Assembly (NCBI GenBank): GCA_017517385.1
Contig: JAFWZG010000054.1
Span: forward strand, 124,001 to 188,000
Length of the DNA stretch: 64,000 nucleotides
Origin: Akkermansia sp.
GTDB lineage: Bacteria > Verrucomicrobiota > Verrucomicrobiia > Verrucomicrobiales > Akkermansiaceae
Direction: 5' to 3'
Shown: positions 1-8,162 of the stretch, in pieces
Layout of the letters: every line of letters begins with the position of its first letter
Position numbering within the stretch: position 1 is the stretch's first letter
Position numbers and translations under genes: made by a program
Notes under the pieces: generated by a model
Told to the model about the DNA's origin: nothing
Databases searched by the model: none
Seen by the model: the letters and a program-made list of their open reading frames with translations, nothing else

Positions 1-87
1 AGTGGCGCCGTTCGCGCCGCTCTCTGGCTGGCCGATAAGCCCGCCGGTCTCTACACCATGCAGGATGTGCTGGGTTTCAATGACTGA
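1..87 (+). CDS. dapB: 4-hydroxy-tetrahydrodipicolinate reductase, C-terminal end only
   Basis: Only the last 28 codons lie in the window, read in frame from base 1 to a TGA at 85-87. The visible residues GAVRAALWLADKPAGLYTMQ followed by DVLGF match the conserved C-terminal end of DapB, which reduces hydroxytetrahydrodipicolinate to tetrahydrodipicolinate in lysine and peptidoglycan precursor synthesis. The stop overlaps the folK start by 8 bases, suggesting one operon. No catalytic residues are visible, so the call rests on the C-terminal signature alone. Confidence 0.75.
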   Translation, partial: SGAVRAALWLADKPAGLYTMQDVLGFND

Positions 88-580
88 ACCTGTCAAAGCC
101 TGTATAGCTCTTGGTTCCAACGTGGGAGATAGATTAGCCACGTTGGAACGAGCTTGTGATTACCTGGCCGACGTCTTCGGCAGCCTCCGCCTTTCCCAAT
201 TATATGAAACGGAGCCGGTCGGCTGCCCGGAAGGCTCCCCCCTGTTTCTGAATGCCTGTGTAGAGGTAAGCACGGATATGGAGCCAAAAGCGCTCCTTTC
301 TCTCTGTCAGAAAATCGAAAATGAGCTTGGCCGTGAACGTACCGGCGAGTACGGCGCACCCCGCACCTGTGATGTGGATGTGATTTATCACGGCGAAACC
401 ATAATGAATACGCCTGAGCTGACACTCCCGCATCCACGCGCACACATACGCGAGTTTGTTCTGAGGCCTCTTTGTGATATAGACCCGCAACTGCGCCTTC
501 CCGGACAACCTCTTACGGTGAGTGAACTTCTTGCTGCCCTGCCCGCCGAGAGGCCGCAGGTCGTTCCTTTTGATTTGTAA
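80..580 (+). CDS. folK: 2-amino-4-hydroxy-6-hydroxymethyldihydropteridine diphosphokinase
   Basis: HPPK transfers diphosphate from ATP to 6-hydroxymethyl-dihydropterin, the step before dihydropteroate synthase in folate synthesis. The 166-residue protein has the N-terminal LGSNVGD, the YETEPVG segment, the family signature RTCDVDVI with its metal-binding Asp pair, and the LPHPRAHIREFVLRPL block. The ATG at 80 is preferred to an in-frame GTG at base 2, because homologues begin a few residues before the ALGSN motif and the upstream part is dapB in another frame. The gene lies 10 bases before panB, whose product uses a folate cofactor. Confidence 0.95.
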   Translation: MTEPVKACIALGSNVGDRLATLERACDYLADVFGSLRLSQLYETEPVGCPEGSPLFLNACVEVSTDMEPKALLSLCQKIENELGRERTGEYGAPRTCDVDVIYHGETIMNTPELTLPHPRAHIREFVLRPLCDIDPQLRLPGQPLTVSELLAALPAERPQVVPFDL

Positions 581-590
581 TTGAATAGCC

Positions 591-1355
591 ATGAACAGCA
601 AAATCGCCGCAATCATCGCCCGTAAGGGTAATGTGCCTGTTTCTGAACTGACTGCTTATGATTACCCCACTGCCCGCCTCGTGGATGAGGCTGGAGTGGA
701 TATGATTCTTGTGGGTGATTCGCTCGGTATGGTTATGCTCGGCTACCCGGACACCACCCACGTAACCCTCGCGCATATGCTTCACCATGTAGAGGCTGTG
801 GCCCGTGCTGCAAAAAATGCTGTGGTTGTGGCTGACATGCCTATCAATACATACAACACCCCGGAACAAGCTCTAGAAACGGCACGCGCTCTCATGGCGG
901 TGGGCGCTGATGCTGTAAAGCTTGAAGGTGGCGAAGCCATGGAAGCGCAAATTCGTGCCATTACCCAAGCGGGAATTCCCGTGCAGGGCCATATCGGACT
1001 CCTGCCCCAGAAAGTGAAGGAAGAAGGTGGCTACCGCATGCATGGCAAGACGGACGAGGAAGCGGCTGCTATCATGCGTGATATGGAGGCGGTGGTACGT
1101 GCCGGCGCATTCTCCGTGGTTATCGAGTGTACCAAGCATGCTGTAGCCAAGGCGATTACTAAAGCATGTCCCATCATCACTATCGGCATCGGCGCGGGCC
1201 GAGGCACCTGTGATGGTGAGGTTGCTGTATTCCATGACTTGGTGGGTGCATATCCGTGGTTCATCCCGTCATTTGCCAGACCAAAGGCTAACATTGCCTC
1301 TGAAATCACACGTTCTGTGAAAGAATACATCGCTGAGGTTCAGAAGCCTATCTGA
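591..1355 (+). CDS. panB: 3-methyl-2-oxobutanoate hydroxymethyltransferase
   Basis: Ketopantoate hydroxymethyltransferase moves a one-carbon unit from 5,10-methylene-tetrahydrofolate to 2-oxoisovalerate, the first committed step to pantothenate and coenzyme A. The 254-residue protein (the family is usually about 260-280) shows TAYDYPTARL, the metal-binding VGDSLGMV, VADMP, KLEGG and GHIGLLPQ motifs of the TIM-barrel family in order. It lies 10 bases after folK, with no evident promoter between, so folate and pantothenate synthesis are probably co-transcribed. No strong Shine-Dalgarno precedes the ATG. Confidence 0.96.
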   Translation: MNSKIAAIIARKGNVPVSELTAYDYPTARLVDEAGVDMILVGDSLGMVMLGYPDTTHVTLAHMLHHVEAVARAAKNAVVVADMPINTYNTPEQALETARALMAVGADAVKLEGGEAMEAQIRAITQAGIPVQGHIGLLPQKVKEEGGYRMHGKTDEEAAAIMRDMEAVVRAGAFSVVIECTKHAVAKAITKACPIITIGIGAGRGTCDGEVAVFHDLVGAYPWFIPSFARPKANIASEITRSVKEYIAEVQKPI

Positions 1356-1395
1356 TATTCAACAGCTGCCCCGTGGCAAACGTCGGAGGATTGAC

Positions 1396-2046
1396 ATGAA
1401 ATCCATTTTCATTTTCGCATCAGCTGCATTGTTTTTCGCACTCGGCTGGTATTCCGGCATGGAAGCTCCCATGCAACCTGCTCTCTGGGGAGCTGTTGGA
1501 ACGTCAGTCCTTCTCTATTGGCCACGCCGTTCGGTGATGCAGGTAATATCCCTTTGCTGGCTGTGTGTCCTGCTGTACGGAGTGGCGGCGTTTGTTGTGG
1601 CTCCCCGTGAGGAGGGGTATATGCCTAGTGGCGCAGCCATGATCGTGCTTTTCGCCGTGCCGTTTCTGATGGTGCTAGTGCCCATCGTGGTAATATTTTT
1701 CCGTGCTGCTTATCGTGACCACATGCGCACAGTACTAGAAGAGGCCGTCCTCGCCGCTACTGATCCTCTTGCAGGGCCGGAAAGCGGAGCTATGGAAAAG
1801 GCCCTAGAACTATTGCGGCAAGGAACATGTGCAGACTTCATACCAGACGCCATGGTAGACCGCGATGAACTTGTATTCGAAGCGGTGGACACACCAGATT
1901 CACAAGCCGTTCAGAATGCAGTTGAGCTCATCCCCTTGCTTGGGAAAGCAGGAGCATATATCAGCGAAGACGCTCTTAAATCTGCCCGTTATAACTGCCC
2001 ACCCTCCATTCAGGAGGCCCTGAGTAAGTTGCCCATAGAGAAATAA
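1396..2046 (+). CDS. Predicted inner-membrane protein, unknown function
   Basis: I do not recognise this 216-residue protein. The first 110 residues hold about four hydrophobic segments: near residues 2-22, 27-43, 46-75 and 78-103. The remaining half is soluble and acidic, and looks helical. The ATG follows a good Shine-Dalgarno sequence (GGAGGA at 1385-1390), which is unusual in this window. It lies 40 bases after panB and may be the last gene of that operon; a weak hairpin (AAGCT/AGCTT) follows near 2087-2102. No catalytic motif is visible. Confidence 0.7.
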   Translation: MKSIFIFASAALFFALGWYSGMEAPMQPALWGAVGTSVLLYWPRRSVMQVISLCWLCVLLYGVAAFVVAPREEGYMPSGAAMIVLFAVPFLMVLVPIVVIFFRAAYRDHMRTVLEEAVLAATDPLAGPESGAMEKALELLRQGTCADFIPDAMVDRDELVFEAVDTPDSQAVQNAVELIPLLGKAGAYISEDALKSARYNCPPSIQEALSKLPIEK

Positions 2047-2114
2047 ATCATCAATTTATCTTTCTATTGACCCTTAACTCTTTGCAAAAGCTCGTCAGCT
2101 TGCTCTCTTTTACC

Positions 2115-2142
2115 TTGACGGAATCATCCGTACGGGTATTAT
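2115..2142 (+). promoter_or_regulatory. Promoter of the GH16 gene
   Basis: TTGACG at 2115-2120, a 16-base spacer, and TATTAT at 2137-2142. The predicted transcript would start near 2149, leaving a leader of about 75 bases before the ATG at 2225. This also argues against the upstream in-frame ATG at 2156, which would lie almost at the transcription start. Confidence 0.6.
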
Positions 2143-2224
2143 GGCATAATCTGAGATGAGATTACAAGAACTCTTTTTGGAGTCTTTTCTCCCTCTCTCC
2201 ATACCACATACAAGCGCATCACTT

Positions 2225-3157
2225 ATGAAAAAGCATTTATACGGCTTACTGTTAGCGGCAGCTTTGCCTGCCACTGTATCTACTGCACAGGCTGATGATT
2301 ATACAGGCTGGCAAGCTACTCACCCGGAGTGGACGATGGTGTTCAATGATGATTTTTCCGGCACGCGCTTGGATACTACTAAATGGAATAGGTTTGAGTA
2401 TGTGAACTGGACCGTTGATTGGTCTCGCTATCAGTCCCGAGATGAATCCTTAGTGACAGTAAACGGGGATGGCACTGTTTCCTTGTGGGGTAAGTATGGC
2501 GACTATACCAGCCAAAATGACCCAACAGGCGCTAATGATACCTATGCCTGCGGCGGTATCTTTACAGACAAGACCTTCACTTTCCAATACGGATATGTGG
2601 AGGTTCGTGCCAAGTTCGACTGCGCACAGGGCGCTTGGCCTGCGATTTGGATGATGCCTACCGCTGGTCCTTGGCCTCAGACGGGAGAAATCGATATTAT
2701 GGAGCATTTGAACAGGGACGGCATCATTTACCAGACAGTGCATTATAATAACCAATGGGGTAATGCCGTTTCTAATTCAACCGTAGGCGCAAATGGCACC
2801 AGCACCGCATACTTCATGACGCAGGAAGAGAAGGCGGCATTCCATACGTATGGTGTAGAGTGGACTCCGGAGGCAGTTACTTTCTATATGGATGGTAGGA
2901 GCACCCTCACCCTCCAAACACAGGAGGGCAACCCCAATTGGCCTTTCAACAAGGACAACAACCCCTATTACCTCTTGCTGGACATGCAGTTAGGTGGAAG
3001 TTGGGTAGGTGATATCGGTGACATAGGTGACGGAGTTGCCATGACTATTGACTATGTGCGTGTCTACTCCACCCCCACCAATGTGCCAGAACCCACTACA
3101 GCTACATTGAGTCTGTTAGCTTTGGCTGGCCTGGCAGCACGTCGGCGCAGGCGATAA
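2225..3157 (+). CDS. Secreted GH16 family glycoside hydrolase with PEP-CTERM anchor
   Basis: The 310-residue protein begins with a signal peptide (MKKHLYGLLLAAALP, cleavage near AQA-DD) and then one GH16 beta-jellyroll domain. The GH16 catalytic signature E-I-D-I-M-E is at residues 155-160, with Glu155 as likely nucleophile, Asp157 as helper and Glu160 as acid/base. The nearby WPAIWMMP is typical of laminarinase-like members that cut beta-1,3 or beta-1,3-1,4 glucans; some gut relatives act on mucin O-glycans. The C-terminus has VPEPTTA, a hydrophobic stretch and a run of arginines, which is a PEP-CTERM signal handled by an exosortase. The substrate cannot be read from sequence. The gene has its own promoter and terminator. 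Confidence 0.9.
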   Translation: MKKHLYGLLLAAALPATVSTAQADDYTGWQATHPEWTMVFNDDFSGTRLDTTKWNRFEYVNWTVDWSRYQSRDESLVTVNGDGTVSLWGKYGDYTSQNDPTGANDTYACGGIFTDKTFTFQYGYVEVRAKFDCAQGAWPAIWMMPTAGPWPQTGEIDIMEHLNRDGIIYQTVHYNNQWGNAVSNSTVGANGTSTAYFMTQEEKAAFHTYGVEWTPEAVTFYMDGRSTLTLQTQEGNPNWPFNKDNNPYYLLLDMQLGGSWVGDIGDIGDGVAMTIDYVRVYSTPTNVPEPTTATLSLLALAGLAARRRRR

Positions 3158-3182
3158 TGCCTTTATACTTCGTCGCGTCCAC

Positions 3183-3218
3183 AAGGGGGAAGAACTTTTA
3201 CCGTTCTTCCCCCTTTTT
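3183..3218 (+). terminator. Rho-independent terminator after the GH16 gene
   Basis: Perfect 13-base stem at 3183-3195 and 3203-3215, a 7-base loop, and a T run to 3218. It lies 26 bases after the stop codon. Confidence 0.9.
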
Positions 3219-3328
3219 CATCCCCTGACCTCTATGCATGATTATACCCTTTGGCTAGTTTAAAAGATTTCCGACTTTGTTTTGTTATTTTTAAGGCTGC
3301 AAGAGTTTAGTGGCGTGTAATTCTATGC

Positions 3329-3357
3329 TTGCAATTATTCCCATATCATGGTAATAT
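3329..3357 (+). promoter_or_regulatory. Promoter of the phosphatase-kinase operon
   Basis: TTGCAA at 3329-3334, a 17-base spacer, and TAATAT at 3352-3357. Transcription would start near 3364, downstream of the ATG at 3348, so translation from 3381 is favoured. Confidence 0.6.
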
Positions 3358-3380
3358 GCTCGGAGAAAGAGCGGGAAGAC

Positions 3381-5510
3381 ATGCAAAGGAAGTTTCTCAC
3401 ATGGCTGCTGGTGCTGATATGTTCGGCGTTTGCCGTGGCAGGACTGCTGTCATTCCTCCAGTTCCAGAGACAAGCGGAATCACGAGCGAAGGCTCTCATG
3501 AGCAATCGCCTCTATGACCTTATGCTACTGATTCGCTTCACACAGGATAACATGCGCCATGTGGAGCAGATTAATGACCGCAGCACACTGGAACGAACAA
3601 GAGCCGCAGCCAGAATCATTAGCCAAAATCCGGCCATTATAAAGGATTACGAGCTCATGCAAGGCCTGTGCAATGAACTTGGCGCCACGCAGCTCTGCAT
3701 TAGTAACGAAGAAGGGACCATCGTTGCAGGCGTTCCGAAAAATGTCGTTGGCTTTAAATTGGGAGACCACGAACAGAGCCGCTACTTTCTTGACTGTATC
3801 AATGAACCGGGGCATGAATTAGTACAGCGCCCCAGAAACAGTGCATTGGACGGCAAACTACTGCAATACGCAGGCGTGACACGCCCGGATGCGCCCGGCG
3901 TACTCCAGCTGGGCTTTGCTGTTCAGCATGAGCAGTCTGTACGTGAAGCCATCGGGCTTGACACTCTGATTGAGCAGGTCATGCAGGGAGCGAGTGAGCA
4001 TGTTATTGCCTTCCGTGATGGCCAGTTGCTGAACCGTGGTGCTCTGAATCTCCCCACATCCACCCTGCTCTCACAGCCGCTGAACTCAGTAGGCGAGGTA
4101 AGTACAGGTGGTGTGAGCTATGCTACATATGCCATTGAAGAGAACGGTATCCGCCTTGTCTCCTTCATGCCGTGGCAGGAAATTAGCAAGGTGAGCTTCA
4201 AATCTCTGCGTTATATGCTGCTGAGCAATATGGTATTGTTCTTGCTCATGTTCGTGATTGTGTGGTGGCTGCTGCGCATTTACGTGCTGAGCGGTTTGCA
4301 GCGTATCAATAATGGGCTTCGCCGTATAACTGAGGGGTATACGGAAGAAAGAATTGAGGAGAAAAGCACTCCGGAGTTCACAAGGCTCTCTACCGGTATC
4401 AATGCGATGGTGGATTCGTTACAGTCATATGCTGATCAGAAGCGAGAACACCTTATGAAAGAATTGCATCTCGCAGCGGCAATTCAGCATACCGTGCTCC
4501 CCAGCAAGTTTCCGGCTTTCCCAGACAGAACAGATTTTGATATATATGCCTCGTGTCTTCAGGCTCAGACGGTAGGCGGAGATTTCTATGACTTTTTCAT
4601 GCCGGATGATAAGCACATCTGCTTCTTGCTCGGAGATGTGTCAGGCACTGGCATCCCCGCAGCGCTGTTCATGATGCGCGCCATCTCTATCATCCGCGAA
4701 CTGGCAAATACCGGAGCAACACCCCGAGAACTTGTTACTGGCACTAATAAAATCCTTTGTCGAGAGGGGGCGGACATGAAGCTTTCTCTCTTCTACGGGC
4801 GCCTGAACGTCTCCACCGGAGATCTTCGCTTTGTAAATGCCGGCACACCACAGGCTCTGCTCTGCCATGTCAGTGGAAACTATGAGATGCTAGCCATGCA
4901 TTCTGGCGCAGTATTAGGGGCATATTCAGGAGCAGCCTATAGTGAATGCCGCTTCCATCTGCAGCCCGGAGACAGGCTTTTCCTCTATACCCAAGGTGTG
5001 ATAAACGCCACAGACTCTGAGCATACCCCCTTCGGAGCGGCACGTCTTCAGGAGGCTCTCACGCGGGAAACAAGCTCGGTGTCTGAAACTATACGCGGAA
5101 TTCGAGCAGCTCTCCAGCAATTCACTGGCAATATGGAACAAAAGAGCGATATTACTATGCTGTCGCTTGAATACCGAGGAAAGTGGACAATCAATTACCA
5201 CACGTCCTTTACTGCAGGTGAACCTGCAGCATTTGAGAAAACGCTGCAAGAAAAACTAGAAAGCGTATTTGCCGCTCCGGATAGTATTACAGAATTACAA
5301 GCTGCCGTCACCGCCATACTTAATGTATTTGCGCCGGATACCCGGGTGCATATTCAGTTACGCTGCAATGAACAGGAGGCAAGACTTACCCTGACTTACA
5401 ATCAGCCCCACTTTAATCCTCTCATAGTTCTGCCGCACCTGCCGCTAGATAAAATCACCTTCCTTACTTCACAGGAAAGCAGCACACTTAAACTGCGAAA
5501 ATCTCTCTGA
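3381..5510 (+). CDS. Membrane sensor SpoIIE-type PP2C serine phosphatase with a degenerate C-terminal RsbW-like domain
   Basis: A 709-residue signalling phosphatase. One membrane helix near residues 5-27 is followed by an extracytoplasmic sensor region of about 240 residues, possibly Cache-like. A second helix lies near 275-303, then a HAMP-like linker to about 350. The PP2C/SpoIIE domain spans about 358-595, with metal-binding Asp in GGDFYD (Asp401) and GDVSG (Asp419), followed by NAGTP. Such enzymes dephosphorylate serines, often on STAS anti-anti-sigma proteins. Residues about 600-709 resemble an RsbW-type HATPase (AVTAILNVF, then QPHFNPL), but the ATP-binding DxGxP motif has decayed. The stop overlaps the kinase start by one base (TGATG). 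The start at 3381 is set by the promoter. Confidence 0.88.
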   Translation: MQRKFLTWLLVLICSAFAVAGLLSFLQFQRQAESRAKALMSNRLYDLMLLIRFTQDNMRHVEQINDRSTLERTRAAARIISQNPAIIKDYELMQGLCNELGATQLCISNEEGTIVAGVPKNVVGFKLGDHEQSRYFLDCINEPGHELVQRPRNSALDGKLLQYAGVTRPDAPGVLQLGFAVQHEQSVREAIGLDTLIEQVMQGASEHVIAFRDGQLLNRGALNLPTSTLLSQPLNSVGEVSTGGVSYATYAIEENGIRLVSFMPWQEISKVSFKSLRYMLLSNMVLFLLMFVIVWWLLRIYVLSGLQRINNGLRRITEGYTEERIEEKSTPEFTRLSTGINAMVDSLQSYADQKREHLMKELHLAAAIQHTVLPSKFPAFPDRTDFDIYASCLQAQTVGGDFYDFFMPDDKHICFLLGDVSGTGIPAALFMMRAISIIRELANTGATPRELVTGTNKILCREGADMKLSLFYGRLNVSTGDLRFVNAGTPQALLCHVSGNYEMLAMHSGAVLGAYSGAAYSECRFHLQPGDRLFLYTQGVINATDSEHTPFGAARLQEALTRETSSVSETIRGIRAALQQFTGNMEQKSDITMLSLEYRGKWTINYHTSFTAGEPAAFEKTLQEKLESVFAAPDSITELQAAVTAILNVFAPDTRVHIQLRCNEQEARLTLTYNQPHFNPLIVLPHLPLDKITFLTSQESSTLKLRKSL

Positions 5511-8119
5511 TGAAACTCTCTCCGCTCAACTCAGCGCCTCATGGTGCGCCGCCTCCTCCCATTGTTCCCCCTGGTGCAGCGAATCCGCCCCCCCCGGTTC
5601 ACCCCATATTGGAGGAGACCGATGCTATTGCACCAGAGCCTGTAACTGAACCTGCAGAAACAGGCAACCAACGCGCCCCCCTACCCCCGGAAACGCAAGT
5701 AGGAGAATATATTATTATATCCAAACTCGGTCAAGGAGGATTTGGTATTACTTACCGGGCACGCCACTGCACGCATGGCTCTATCGTGGTTATTAAGGAG
5801 CATATTCCGACTAATCTTGCCATGCGTATGCCCGGAAGTACCTTCGTGAGCAGCATATCTCCGGAGACGGATGAACGCTTCAAAGCCACCCAGGCCGAGT
5901 TCATGGAAGAAGTCGTGGTGCTCATGGGGTTGGAACATCCGGGCATTGTGCCCATTATCTCCGGTTTTGAAGAAAACGGTACAGCTTATTACGTGATGCC
6001 GTATGTGGAAGGTAAATCACTAGAGCTGCCGGAACAACCTACACTGGACAAAACACGCCAGGCAATGGAGGCTCGCAAGAATAAGCAGCTACTGCGTTCT
6101 CTGCTTTATACTTTGGAATACATGGAGCAGCACGGAATTGTGCACCGCGATATTAAACCGGAAAATATCCTTGTAAATACCGAGGGCCGCCCCATCCTGC
6201 TTGACTTCGGCTCCGCTCGTCAGCATCAGGAAGGGAAAATTTACACCAACATCTACACGCCTGATTTTTGTGCTCCGGAGCAAAGCACTGCCCGTACAGA
6301 TGCCCAGATGAGCGCGGCCATAGGCCCGCAGACGGATATATATGCGCTAGGTGCTACCTTTTATTACCTTATCACTCGCCTGCTCCCACCGAAGTCCGAA
6401 ATGCGCGTACTCGCCTCACCGGATCCGTACAAACCCTTGGCCGGGCGACCTTATTTGGAAGAGTTTTACAGCCGCCACTTCCTGCAAGCAATAGACCGAG
6501 CCCTTTCCTTAGACCCGACAGAACGCTGGAAGAGTGCTGCCTCTTGGCGTGACAGCATGGAAAGCGGCATCATCCCCCCGCCATCTGGCCTCATGCGCCG
6601 TATGCGTATTCTCATGACATCTAGCGTAGCCATCGTCGTTACTTTGGCAGCGCTGAGCATATGGGCGCTTAAAGAAAAAGAGCAGGCTATGAAAATTTAT
6701 AACAACAGCCTCACCTTCACTGAGGGCATGCTCTATGATTTTAACGATGAGCTTGCAGACATCCCAGGCTCTACGGCTTTGCAGCAGCAGCTGGGTAACA
6801 ATCTCAAAAATTACCTTAATTCCATGGAGAGTCTCCCTATCGCTCAAGATGAAACACTTCAGCGAGCGCTGGCTATCGCATGGAAAAACCTTGGTTCCGT
6901 ACATGTTCAGCAAGGAGAACTGGCTGCTGCAACGGACGCTTACCGGAATGCTACGAAACTTCTGCAGTCCCTTCATGATGCATATCCTGATGACCAGCGC
7001 TACCGCTTTGAACTGGCACGCACTTGGTTGCTGCGTGCGGAGGTAGGACGAAGGCGTAACATGAACGAGCAGGCTCGAATACTTGTGAGCCAAGCGCTGA
7101 ATGTGTTGCGCTCGCTCTGCGATCAGTCGCCGGACAATCCTGATTATCGCTGCGAACTCGGGAAAGCCATGGATTACTCTGCACGCTTTGCTATAATCTC
7201 CGGAAATCTTTCCATGAATAGCTTGACTATTGATAACATGGTTCGCATGTTCCGAGAGCTCATCGCCAAATACCCACGGCATGAAAATGCTCGTATGGGT
7301 CTGGCTCAGGCTCTCATCAGCCAAGCGAATGTTCTAATGGAGGCGGAAGATTTTAGTACAGCAAATCTTCTTCTCAATGAGGCGCATGATATATACACGT
7401 CTCTTGCTACCTCACATCCTCACCGATTGTCATTCAAAGTCGGCCTTTCGACCGAGACATACGCCCGAGGATTGATGCATATGCTCATGAGTACCGCAGC
7501 TACCAATGGTACAGTGCGCCATAAGCATGATGAAGAAGCCATGATTGCCTTTAAGCAAAGCATTTCGCTTTCAGAAGAGCTGGAATCCCTTGATTCTAAT
7601 AACACGGACTATCTATTCCAGCAATGCCGAGCCATGTCCTACATGATTGAAATCATGCTGCGCCGCCATCTTTACAATCAGGCGGAAGCGTACTGTAACA
7701 CAGTCATGCAGAAAACGGAACGCCTGCTTGCCACCGCTCCGGGTAATGTGGAATATTCCATGATTGTGGCCGGGGCACACCGAGGAAAAGCCATCGCGTA
7801 TTCCTCCAATGAACAGCGTAGCGCAAGCGCCACTGAGGAGTTCGAAAAATATCGCAGTATTGTTCGGCAGTTACTGCAGGATTCCCCTGCTAACCCGCGG
7901 CTTAAAACTCTTTACACGGATGCTCTCATAGAATCAGCAGCACATGCCATCGTGCGCGGCAGGCATGAGGATGCAAAAATGTGGCTGGAGCAAGCCACAG
8001 TACTGCTGGCTGACATAGTACGGCGTGAGCAAGATAATGCGACAGCTCATAAATATCAGCAACGGGCACGTGAACTCCTTGAGAGCATTTCTGAGCCGCA
8101 CCCCACGCAGGCAGAATAA
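5510..8119 (+). CDS. Membrane-anchored Hanks-type serine/threonine kinase with long helical repeat tail
   Basis: An 869-residue kinase. A proline-rich N-terminus (about 1-55) precedes the catalytic domain with the G-loop GQGGFG near 73, the VVIKEH lysine, the catalytic loop HRDIKPEN (Asp214) and DFGSARQ (Asp232), so it should be active. A single membrane helix near 366-387 leaves about 480 residues of helical, TPR-like repeats on the other side. These probably bind proteins or an envelope signal. The start overlaps the stop of the phosphatase by one base, so the pair are translationally coupled and likely act on the same phosphoprotein. The same kinase-helix-repeat architecture is common in Verrucomicrobia and Planctomycetes. 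Substrates are not identifiable. Confidence 0.92.
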   Translation: MKLSPLNSAPHGAPPPPIVPPGAANPPPPVHPILEETDAIAPEPVTEPAETGNQRAPLPPETQVGEYIIISKLGQGGFGITYRARHCTHGSIVVIKEHIPTNLAMRMPGSTFVSSISPETDERFKATQAEFMEEVVVLMGLEHPGIVPIISGFEENGTAYYVMPYVEGKSLELPEQPTLDKTRQAMEARKNKQLLRSLLYTLEYMEQHGIVHRDIKPENILVNTEGRPILLDFGSARQHQEGKIYTNIYTPDFCAPEQSTARTDAQMSAAIGPQTDIYALGATFYYLITRLLPPKSEMRVLASPDPYKPLAGRPYLEEFYSRHFLQAIDRALSLDPTERWKSAASWRDSMESGIIPPPSGLMRRMRILMTSSVAIVVTLAALSIWALKEKEQAMKIYNNSLTFTEGMLYDFNDELADIPGSTALQQQLGNNLKNYLNSMESLPIAQDETLQRALAIAWKNLGSVHVQQGELAAATDAYRNATKLLQSLHDAYPDDQRYRFELARTWLLRAEVGRRRNMNEQARILVSQALNVLRSLCDQSPDNPDYRCELGKAMDYSARFAIISGNLSMNSLTIDNMVRMFRELIAKYPRHENARMGLAQALISQANVLMEAEDFSTANLLLNEAHDIYTSLATSHPHRLSFKVGLSTETYARGLMHMLMSTAATNGTVRHKHDEEAMIAFKQSISLSEELESLDSNNTDYLFQQCRAMSYMIEIMLRRHLYNQAEAYCNTVMQKTERLLATAPGNVEYSMIVAGAHRGKAIAYSSNEQRSASATEEFEKYRSIVRQLLQDSPANPRLKTLYTDALIESAAHAIVRGRHEDAKMWLEQATVLLADIVRREQDNATAHKYQQRARELLESISEPHPTQAE

Positions 8120-8125
8120 TTCAAC

Positions 8126-8154
8126 TTGCAGAATAAAATATACTGTGCTAGAAT
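8126..8154 (+). promoter_or_regulatory. Promoter of the SulP gene, near-leaderless
   Basis: TTGCAG at 8126-8131, a 17-base spacer, and TAGAAT at 8149-8154. Only 8 bases separate the -10 box from the ATG at 8163, so the mRNA should begin at or next to the start codon. Confidence 0.65.
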
Positions 8155-8162
8155 AGAATTGT

